Source: Gemmatimonadota bacterium
GTDB lineage: Bacteria; Gemmatimonadota; Gemmatimonadetes; Gemmatimonadales; GWC2-71-9
Assembly: GCA_022562295.1 (NCBI GenBank)
Contig: JADFPO010000029.1
Span: 1 to 37,330, forward strand
Direction: 5' to 3'
Length of the DNA stretch: 37,330 nt
Position numbers and translations under genes: made by a program. Below the pieces are notes generated by a model. It saw only the letters and a program-made list of their open reading frames with translations. It was not told the origin of the DNA and ran no database searches. Shown here piece by piece: positions 32,001-37,330 of the stretch (position 1 is its first letter; every line of letters starts with the position of its first letter).

Positions 32001-33129
32001 TGACGCGGCGAGTGCCATCGGCCGCGGCGACGAGCCGCGTCCGTTCGACTCCGGGATGCCGGCCGAATTCGTGCCTGTGGTCAACGCGTTCGAGCGCATG
32101 GCGGCAGACGTGACGGCGCACGAGGCGGCGTTGAAGGACGCGTTGAATTTTACCGGGGCAGTGCTGCGTAACGTGGCGACCGGGGTGGTCGCCCTTGGCG
32201 CGGACCTGCGCGTCACCACGGTCAATCCGAGCGCCGTGGAACTCTTTGGTCTCGAGCCGACGCCGGATGAGCCGATCGACCGGCAGACAGGGCCGCAATG
32301 GGAGGAGCTTTGGGCGTGGGTGTGGGCATTCGTGGGCGGTCACCGCGAAACCGACGCCAAAGAGTTCAACATCGGGGAAAAGCGCATCCGAGCCCAGGTC
32401 GCCACTTTTCTGGCAACCGGTGAGCGAGGTTGCGTGTTGGCGTTGGACGACGCCACGGAACTTGCGGTGGCCGAGCGAGTCTTGGCCTGGGGAGAGATGG
32501 CGCGGCAAGTGGCACACGAGATCAAGAATCCGCTGACACCGATCCGGTTGGGCGTGCAACACCTCCAGCGGGCGCGGCAGGATGGCCGGGAGGATTTCGA
32601 CGCCACCCTCGAGAAGACGTCGCGGCAGATCCTGGCGGAGATCGAGCGCCTCGACGCCATCGCCCGGGCGTTTTCCCGATTCGGAGCGCCCCCTGTGCAG
32701 ACCGAACAGCTTGCCGATGTCGACCTCGCCGCAACCGCCCGCGAAACGGCGTCGTTGTACACGATGGGAGGCGGGACGAGCGTAGACGTGCGGGCCAGCG
32801 GCCCCGCCGTGGGCCGAGTGAGGAAGGACGAGTTCAAGGAGGTTCTGATAAACCTCATCGAGAACGCGCGCGGAGCGGGAGCCACGGAGGTCACGGTCGA
32901 GATCGAACGGCGTGGCCCGTCCCAACTGCGCCTCACAGTGCGCGACAACGGATCGGGAATTTCGCCCGAGAACCTACCACGGATCTTTGAGCCCCAGTTC
33001 TCAACTACCACCAGCGGCACCGGGCTCGGACTGGCCATTTGCAAGCGTCTCGTGGAGTCGTGGGGCGCCACGATCGAGGCGCAGAGCGAGGCCGGAAACG
33101 GCACCGCGTTTACGATACGTATCGGATAG
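29047..33129 (+). CDS. Very large NtrY-like sensor histidine kinase
   Basis: About 1360 residues, roughly twice the length of classical NtrY. The order is: two N-terminal helices; a first extracytoplasmic domain (about 65-300); a block of seven or eight transmembrane helices (about 300-540); a second extracytoplasmic domain (about 550-745); two helices; a third short sensor region; one helix; HAMP (TLAHPVQALSDAASAIGRGD); PAS (LRNVATGVVALGADLRV); then HisKA and HATPase. The phospho-accepting His is about residue 1157 in ARQVAHEIKNPLTPIRL, typical of NtrY. N-box NLIENARGAG, G boxes DNGSGISP and GTGLGLAIC are intact. GTG 29020 and ATG 29029 would overlap the divergent gene; GTG 29122 is also possible. 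No response regulator is adjacent. Confidence 0.92.
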   Translation: MSKDSDSMVRDDDGSGIQPAEDEKRVKTRRFIWEACAVGFIAALGAWLADPAWGWAIAAAVLSTTTVVLAARMSRPARVAASVLGLAGSGAALHTSWQVGAIEERWPQVRESLIRLAERRLGSTLADAVATVEALADRGAGLAMTSREAAFAALESGLAVRSPEQGVVVFGQSGEPWAWAGNLRIPVAPMGTSLRVRFTPFYVVLEAERTENGRSAVAQVVLAADSAVPNRDATVAVRFARVTGSELQFLEPSSSLGGDAFDYCVPECDPADVVPDTLFSVVPVPPAQGTLKLRVLERGGRRVAVAAALALAVLFVVAGPRMRLLTVAGFAGLLVLTPFGSRLWLGPVFSSRTYFLAELGPLSASAGDLLISAALTLTLVAVVWNRCLRGWTLVGPLAGVLVVVTPLVLRELARGVTVPDVGIGVSTWLGWCAAIGLVGTALLALAALVVRLSGAVPYGPRATWIALGWGFVLVAAGLQLWTPGEPWPLWYLVLWLPALLMAVRSSGRARVFLSSAWVVGGLAVLLVWGEEVDGRLLNAERDIRRVGERLDPVALGALEAFAIELELDSVPLTAADLYTRWLHSSLSRDDYPVSLATWNGDGEQIARLDLASLELPQSVIRTAALRVAGADSAMLEEYTLLPGVHHLLVVPFSGRRVVTAVVGPRTRAIQPVRVARFLRGERQVGAGWDVLVSDREVSSSAAGRLPWERRGADVVGERSLTLPGGARSVQVRVALGGSIDLLVRGTLMVGFISFLAMLCWLLAEVMQGHVAVDSRFFGRLVKGGSYRNRLTLALAVFFFVPTVVFASWSVARLRAEVRASRDLVIGQTLQDAAGAGLEFAVMGERIGERLDALADQLDAELLLYQDGQLQYSSARVLAELGIVEPYLPPSIYRQIVLERGLTIEMTANRDIGGRLTRVGYRALNTLADRSTVLAAPRLVEDPRLSHDQLDLFYALLAIILVGFAAASGLATTAGRTLAHPVQALSDAASAIGRGDEPRPFDSGMPAEFVPVVNAFERMAADVTAHEAALKDALNFTGAVLRNVATGVVALGADLRVTTVNPSAVELFGLEPTPDEPIDRQTGPQWEELWAWVWAFVGGHRETDAKEFNIGEKRIRAQVATFLATGERGCVLALDDATELAVAERVLAWGEMARQVAHEIKNPLTPIRLGVQHLQRARQDGREDFDATLEKTSRQILAEIERLDAIARAFSRFGAPPVQTEQLADVDLAATARETASLYTMGGGTSVDVRASGPAVGRVRKDEFKEVLINLIENARGAGATEVTVEIERRGPSQLRLTVRDNGSGISPENLPRIFEPQFSTTTSGTGLGLAICKRLVESWGATIEAQSEAGNGTAFTIRIG

Positions 33130-33276
33130 AGGTGAGGTGCCAGGTGTCGGGTGTCGGGGGAGGGGTGTCGGGAGATCTCGTGAGTAGCACACACCAATCG
33201 TTGGCATGCGAGGGGTCACGCTGAACCTGATACCCGAGCCCTGACACCCGACACCCGACACCCGACACTCGACACA
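33129..33276. repeat. Paired inverted period-7 arrays (GGTGTCG / CCGACAC)
   Basis: The left arm, six units from 33129 to 33170: GAGGTGA, GGTGCCA, GGTGTCG, GGTGTCG, GGGGAGG, GGTGTCG. The right arm, seven units from 33227 to 33275: CTGATAC, CCGAGCC, CTGACAC, three CCGACAC, TCGACAC. The arms face each other across about 55 bp of unrelated sequence. The left arm begins at the last base of the kinase stop codon and the right arm ends 17 bp before the aminotransferase start. Confidence 0.92.
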
Positions 33277-33292
33277 TGAGATCCCTGATCGA

Positions 33293-34456
33293 ATGAAAAC
33301 GGCCGCTCGCACACACTCGTTCGTCGAATCCGTGATACGGGGGATGACCCGCCTCGCCATGGAACACGACGCAATAAACCTGGCTCAGGGGTTCCCCAAT
33401 TTTCCGGCGCCGGATGTGCTCAAGGAGGCGGCGGTGCGAGCCATCCGCGATGACATCAATCAATACGCCATCACCTGGGGAGCGCGGCGTCTGCGGCACG
33501 CGCTGGCTCGGAAGTACGATGAGTGGTACGGCCTCCCGGTCGATCCGGAAGCGGAGGTCACAGTGTGTTGTGGCGCCACGGAGGCCATGGCCTCCACGAT
33601 GATGGCGCTGATCGACCCGGGCGACGAGGTGATCATCTTCGAGCCGTTCTACGAGAACTACGGTCCGGACGTCATCCTCTGCGGCGCCCAACCCGTGTTC
33701 CTGCCGATGAATCCGGGGCAGCGGCTCGACATGGACCGGGTCGCGGCTGCGTTCTCGCACCGAACCCAGGCGATCGTGGTCAATACGCCCAACAACCCAA
33801 CCGGACTGGTGCTGTCCCGCGCCGAGTGCGAGGGCATCGCCGAGCTATGTTTGCGCCATGATGCGATCGTCGTCACGGACGAGATCTACGAGCACATCCG
33901 GTATGAGGGAGAGCACATTCCCATCGCCACGTTGCCCGGCATGCACGACCACGCCGTCACGATCAGCGGCGCGTCGAAGACGTTCGGTGTCACCGGTTGG
34001 CGGGTGGGGACCATCGTTGCGCACGAGCGGTTGACCGACGCGATCCGCAAGGTGCACGACTTTCTCACGGTGGGTGCTCCGGCGCCGCTTCAGGAGGGTG
34101 TGGCGGCCGCGTTGGAGTCGTTGGGCCCGGAATACTACGAGGACTTGTCGACTGCGTATCGAGCCCGCCGCGACTTGCTCTACAGCGGGCTCATCGCCGC
34201 GGGTTTCCGATGCGACCCCCCAGCGGGCGCGTACTACATCCTTGCCGACTTCTCGGACATCAGCGATAAGCCGGACGACGAATTCGCGGCGTGGATGACG
34301 GCACAGGTGGGAGTCGCTTCGGTGCCGGGATCGAGCTTCTATCACAATCCGGCCGACGGCAGACACCTGGTTCGGTTCGCGTTTTGTAAGACCGACGACC
34401 TGTTGGGCGAGGCCGCGGAGCGGCTGCTTCGTGTGCGAGACCAGCTACCGCCTTGA
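33293..34456 (+). CDS. Class I/II pyridoxal-phosphate aminotransferase
   Basis: A 387-residue fold-type I aminotransferase of the aspartate / kynurenine aminotransferase group. Hallmarks are INLAQGFPNFPAPD (substrate and dimer contacts), NTPNNPTG at 164-171, TDEIYEH (Asp contacting the pyridine ring), the PLP lysine Lys229 in SGASKTFGVTGWRVG, and a C-terminal Arg in HLVRFAFCKT that would bind the substrate carboxylate. The start and length suggest enzymes acting on methionine, glutamine or aromatic substrates (YbdL/KAT-like), but substrate cannot be fixed from sequence. There is no ribosome site, because repeat DNA lies just upstream. MsrP, a methionine sulfoxide reductase, follows 69 bp downstream. 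Confidence 0.93.
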   Translation: MKTAARTHSFVESVIRGMTRLAMEHDAINLAQGFPNFPAPDVLKEAAVRAIRDDINQYAITWGARRLRHALARKYDEWYGLPVDPEAEVTVCCGATEAMASTMMALIDPGDEVIIFEPFYENYGPDVILCGAQPVFLPMNPGQRLDMDRVAAAFSHRTQAIVVNTPNNPTGLVLSRAECEGIAELCLRHDAIVVTDEIYEHIRYEGEHIPIATLPGMHDHAVTISGASKTFGVTGWRVGTIVAHERLTDAIRKVHDFLTVGAPAPLQEGVAAALESLGPEYYEDLSTAYRARRDLLYSGLIAAGFRCDPPAGAYYILADFSDISDKPDDEFAAWMTAQVGVASVPGSSFYHNPADGRHLVRFAFCKTDDLLGEAAERLLRVRDQLPP

Positions 34457-34525
34457 GCTGCGCCGTTGCGTGTGGCCCAGCGTGAAGGCAGATTTCTTTA
34501 CCGCGAGCTTTACCGGAGCGCACGA

Positions 34526-35452
34526 ATGCTGATCAAAAAAACTGCCGACATCAAACCTTCCGAGATAACACCGGAGAAAGTCTATCTCGACCGGCGCAGT
34601 TTCGTCGGCCAAGCCGCCGCGTTCGGCGCTGTCGCCACGGTGGGAGCGGCGGTCCCGTGGGCAAATCGCGGGGCCGACGGCGGAGCGCAGGACGACCTGG
34701 AGCTTACCTCGTACGAGCACGTCACTAGTTACAACAATTTCTACGAGTTCGGCACCGGCAAGGGCGATCCCAAAAAGAACGCGCACACGCTGCGCCCGCG
34801 TCCCTGGAAGGTGCGAGTCGATGGTGAAATCGCCAAACCGGGAGACTACGATCTCGACGACTTGCTCAGTGGTATCACCATTGAAGACCGCATCTATCGC
34901 ATGCGGTGCGTGGAGGCGTGGTCGATGGTGATTCCCTGGCGAGGGTTCCCGCTCAGCACGCTGATCAACCGGTTCGAGCCCACGTCGAAGGCGAAATATG
35001 TGGAGTTCCGCACCCTGTACGACGTCGAGCAAATGCCGGGGCAGCGGCGTCGGGTGCTCCCGTGGCCGTACGTCGAGGGGCTGCGCATGGATGAGGCCAT
35101 GCACCCGCTGGCGATCTTCGCGACGGGGCTGTATGGCCGGGACCTGCCCAACCAGAACGGAGCGCCGTTCCGGCTGGTGGTTCCGTGGAAGTACGGTTTC
35201 AAGGGCGTCAAGTCGATCGTCAGCATCCGATTCACCGAAGCGCAGCCCCGCAACACGTGGGCAGTCATGGCGCCCAGGGAATACGGTTTCTACGCCAACG
35301 TAAACCCCGACGTCGATCACCCGCGCTGGAGCCAGAAGCGGGAACGGCGACTCCCAGGGCTGTTCAAGAACCGCAAGACCCAGCTGTTTAACGGGTACGC
35401 CGACGAAGTCGGTCATCTGTACGCGGGCATGGATCTGCGGCGCAATTTCTGA
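34526..35452 (+). CDS. msrP: Protein-methionine-sulfoxide reductase catalytic subunit MsrP
   Basis: A 308-residue molybdopterin enzyme that reduces methionine sulfoxide in periplasmic proteins. A twin-arginine signal ([11 protein letters not shown], Arg23-Arg24) directs folded export. Moco would be held by Cys128 in [11 protein letters not shown]. The family segments [19 protein letters not shown] near the mature N-terminus and [16 protein letters not shown] are well conserved. ATG 34526 gives the usual pre-sequence length; an in-frame start at 34466 would add 20 residues and is not needed. msrQ follows after 8 bp, the standard two-gene arrangement in which MsrQ passes electrons from the quinone pool. 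Confidence 0.97.
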   Translation: MLIKKTADIKPSEITPEKVYLDRRSFVGQAAAFGAVATVGAAVPWANRGADGGAQDDLELTSYEHVTSYNNFYEFGTGKGDPKKNAHTLRPRPWKVRVDGEIAKPGDYDLDDLLSGITIEDRIYRMRCVEAWSMVIPWRGFPLSTLINRFEPTSKAKYVEFRTLYDVEQMPGQRRRVLPWPYVEGLRMDEAMHPLAIFATGLYGRDLPNQNGAPFRLVVPWKYGFKGVKSIVSIRFTEAQPRNTWAVMAPREYGFYANVNPDVDHPRWSQKRERRLPGLFKNRKTQLFNGYADEVGHLYAGMDLRRNF

Positions 35453-35460
35453 TTCGCGTT

Positions 35461-36111
35461 ATGTCGTTGTCCACGTGGGTACGCCGCGTCGGCAAGCCGG
35501 TTGTGTTCGTCGCGTGCCTCGTGCCTTTCTCGTTGCTCGTCACCGACCTGTTTCAAGGTCAGTTGGGTGCGAATCCCATCGAAGAGATTACGCACCGCAC
35601 GGGCGATTGGATACTGATTTTGCTGTTCATTACCCTGGGCATCACGCCCTTGCGACGGCTGACGGGTTGGGGTGTGCTGATCCAGTTCCGGCGTATGCTC
35701 GGGCTGTTCGCGTTTTTCTACGCGGTGGCACACTTCTCGACGTACGTCGTCTTCGACCATTTCTTCGATCTCGCGTCGATCGTTGAAGACATCGCGGTCC
35801 GACCCTATGTCACGGTTGGTTTTACGAGCTTGGTGTTGTTGATACCCCTGGCCGTGACGTCGACTAATGGTTGGGTCAGGCGCTTGGGCGGCCGCCGATG
35901 GCATCGACTGCATCAGCTGATATATGTAAGTGCGGTGGGTGGCGTGCTGCATTACTTGTGGCTAGTGAAGGCGGATGTGCGACGCCCGATCGTCTTCGGT
36001 CTCGTGCTCGTGGCGCTGTTAGCCACGCGGCTATGGCAGCCACGCAAACGTCGTCGCCCTGCAGAAGCGACGGTCGGCGACGCACCGGCACCTCTGGCCG
36101 AATCGGGATAG
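35461..36111 (+). CDS. msrQ: Heme-binding membrane subunit MsrQ
   Basis: A 216-residue integral membrane heme protein of the ferric-reductase-like fold, with six hydrophobic segments. Conserved histidines that may bind b-type heme are in EITHRTGDW, YAVAHFSTYV and RRWHRLHQLIYV plus LHYLW. The GNPIEEITH-like segment reads GANPIEEITH, typical of MsrQ. It delivers electrons to MsrP encoded 8 bp upstream. A basic C-terminal tail (RKRRRPAEA) should be cytoplasmic. The next gene starts 8 bp downstream, so the HprK-like kinase is probably in the same transcript, although no functional tie is known. Confidence 0.96.
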   Translation: MSLSTWVRRVGKPVVFVACLVPFSLLVTDLFQGQLGANPIEEITHRTGDWILILLFITLGITPLRRLTGWGVLIQFRRMLGLFAFFYAVAHFSTYVVFDHFFDLASIVEDIAVRPYVTVGFTSLVLLIPLAVTSTNGWVRRLGGRRWHRLHQLIYVSAVGGVLHYLWLVKADVRRPIVFGLVLVALLATRLWQPRKRRRPAEATVGDAPAPLAESG

Positions 36112-36118
36112 ACCGGGT

Positions 36119-37102
36119 ATGAACGTCCCGTTCGATCCCCTTGCCGATTCCCTCGTGCGTAACGAGAAGCTGGCCCACGGTGCCGAACTGCCCGTCTTGG
36201 GACGACGCGTCGTTTTCGAGAGCAATAGCTCGGCCGTGTTGGAGGCCGTTGACCGTTCGTTTGGGAGCTGGGCGCGCCTTCCCGAGTCCTTCAGAGACTC
36301 CACGCCAGTCCGTCGCGTCCGGTTCTTCGTGGAAGAAGGCGAAGAGCCGAGTGAGCGTCCGGCGGTGCGGTACCTGCTTCCAGAGCCCAATCGTCTGATC
36401 TTCTTTACCGGAACGAGCGTTGGGGTCGCCGAGGCGGATCGAGGTGAGGCGTATGCGTTCGTCACGACGGAGCTCGTCGCATACGACACCTATTTTCGCT
36501 ACGGCGTCATCGAAGCACTGACCTTGAATCTCGTCACCAACACCGGGCGTCATCCGGTCCACGCTGCGACGGTGGTGCGTAACGGCAGGGCCTTATTGCT
36601 GGCCGGCCCGTCGGGGGTCGGCAAGAGTACGTTGGCATACGCGGCAAGTCGGGCGGGCCTCCAGGTGCGGGGAGACGAAGCGGCGTACGTGCAGTGCGAT
36701 CCGGCGCTCCGCGTGTGGGGCATGCCCGGCACGGTGAGACTCTCGACCCTGGGCGCATCGCACTTCCCCGAACTCAGCGAGGTCCCGCCGATCGTATCGT
36801 TGAACGGTAAGGAAAAGGTCGTTGTAGATCTCGACGTTGAAGAAGATGTCCTGTCGCCGGTAGCGGAAGCGGCGGTCTGCGTCCTGTCGAAGGGGCATGA
36901 CACGGCGTCGCTCGAGCGGCTGAAACCGTCGGTGGTGTTTGACTTCCTGACGAGTCGGGTCGAGTCTGGCTTTGATCTCAATCCCGCAGAGGGCAAGCGA
37001 GTGGCCGAACAACTCGCCGGAAACGGTGGGTGGCGCGTCCAGCTTTCCGACAACCCGTTCGACGCCGTGCCTCTGATCGAAGAAATGCTGGGCCCCGCAT
37101 AG
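36119..37102 (+). CDS. HprK-like (HPr kinase-related) P-loop protein
   Basis: A 327-residue protein with an N-terminal domain of no recognised family (about 1-140) and a C-terminal P-loop domain like that of HPr kinase/phosphorylase. Walker A is GPSGVGKST at 163-171, followed by the HprK-like RGDEAAYV (Asp at about 184). The full HPr kinase signature and an HPr substrate are not seen, so it is one of the HprK-related kinases found outside sugar regulation, often near peptide-modification or capsule genes. The substrate is unknown. It starts 8 bp after msrQ. A 12-bp hairpin lies 75 bp downstream. Confidence 0.85.
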   Translation: MNVPFDPLADSLVRNEKLAHGAELPVLGRRVVFESNSSAVLEAVDRSFGSWARLPESFRDSTPVRRVRFFVEEGEEPSERPAVRYLLPEPNRLIFFTGTSVGVAEADRGEAYAFVTTELVAYDTYFRYGVIEALTLNLVTNTGRHPVHAATVVRNGRALLLAGPSGVGKSTLAYAASRAGLQVRGDEAAYVQCDPALRVWGMPGTVRLSTLGASHFPELSEVPPIVSLNGKEKVVVDLDVEEDVLSPVAEAAVCVLSKGHDTASLERLKPSVVFDFLTSRVESGFDLNPAEGKRVAEQLAGNGGWRVQLSDNPFDAVPLIEEMLGPA

Positions 37103-37188
37103 GCTTCGTCGTGTAGTAGGGATCGGATCGTTCGGTAGAACGACGTCTGATAGGTACCGCGGAACATCATCGCCAGGTCGTCGCTGTC
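37103..37188 (-). pseudogene. Remnant of the C-terminus of a B12-binding-domain radical SAM protein
   Basis: On the minus strand the frame reads DSDDLAMMFRGTYQTSFYRT followed by IRSLLHDE. This closely resembles the C-terminal end of BchE-like cobalamin-binding radical SAM proteins. Resemblance stops abruptly at DSDD: upstream codons in this frame are unrelated and hit stops at 37315 and beyond, and the other two frames also fail. The fragment abuts the HprK-like stop and has no start or catalytic part. It is probably a decayed tail; chance similarity is possible because the match is only about 28 residues from memory of the family. Confidence 0.45.
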
Positions 37189-37210
37189 GTGCCCCCCCGA
37201 CAGCGACGAC
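37177..37210. repeat. Perfect 12-bp inverted repeat with poly-C loop
   Basis: GTCGTCGCTGTC (37177-37188) and GACAGCGACGAC (37199-37210) are exact reverse complements around GTGCCCCCCC. There is no T run, so it is a weak terminator candidate for the msrPQ/HprK-like transcript. Its left arm is the DNA that encodes the last recognisable residues (DSDD) of the radical SAM remnant. The sequence from 37211 to the window end shows no intact gene. Confidence 0.75.
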
Positions 37211-37330
37211 GCCGTCCGGCTTTGATCTTCGGGAGGCGTGCGGCTGCCCTCACCAAGCCTGGCGATACCGGCTGAACTCGTCCACCTAAGCGAAGATGCG
37301 TCGGCACTCTGGCGTCAGTTCCATCACCTG

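Noticed and set aside
31651-32925. Long minus-strand open frame opposite the kinase
   Set aside because: It is the complement of HAMP, PAS and HisKA coding sequence, with His/Arg-rich low-complexity translation.

Overview
The window is GC-rich, densely coded chromosomal DNA from a Gram-negative (diderm) bacterium: it has SusC/SusD outer-membrane transport genes, a TolC-type channel and many lipoprotein signal peptides. The lineage is an inference. Lipoproteins with a Cys-Gly-Asp-Ser-Thr-Gly-Pro type N-terminus, a SusCD pair, a bacillithiol-type deacetylase, an NtrY-like kinase and a TPR-multiheme cytochrome together fit Gemmatimonadota best, but no rRNA or other phylogenetic marker was used. 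No tRNA, rRNA, CRISPR array or insertion sequence was recognised.

Layout. 1-2375 (+): end of cinA, then grpE-dnaJ behind a good sigma-54-like promoter and a 7-7-7 inverted repeat. 2639-4915 (-): two lipoproteins and a small membrane protein. 5033-7425 (+): a YjbQ-family enzyme, an RCC1-repeat lipoprotein and a small lipoprotein, ending in an intrinsic terminator. 7780-13134 (-): a holin-4-type membrane protein and susC-susD with a clear sigma-70-like promoter and a strong terminator. 13290-16489 (+): a diheme cytochrome c and an octaheme, TPR-bearing cytochrome. 16640-19706 (-): bshB1-like deacetylase, iscS and mnmA; the desulfurase lies next to the tRNA thiolase it would supply. 19811-27899 (-): a tripartite export operon read tolC, macA-like adaptor, then four FtsX/MacB-type permeases in an A-B-A-B order, with no ATPase gene. 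A near-perfect sigma-54 promoter and a hairpin-rich leader precede tolC. 28312-29040 (-) is an exported protein of unknown role, divergent from a very large NtrY-like histidine kinase (29047-33129, +). 33293-37102 (+): an aminotransferase, the MsrP/MsrQ methionine sulfoxide repair pair and an HprK-like kinase. The right end holds a hairpin and what looks like the tail of a broken radical SAM gene.

The most unusual signal is in the spacers. Most gaps with room for it hold short tandem arrays with an exact unit length of 7, 8 or 9 bp. Unit sequences differ between loci, and several arrays are built as facing inverted arms. They start within or at stop codons, end a few bases before start codons, occupy three convergent gene junctions, and bracket one of the duplicated permeases. 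Cyanobacterial heptanucleotide STRRs are a known precedent for 7-bp arrays. The paired inverted layout and the switching of unit length seen here may define a separate, poorly described repeat system. A second theme is sigma-54 control: two promoter-like sites occur in the same window as an NtrY-family kinase.
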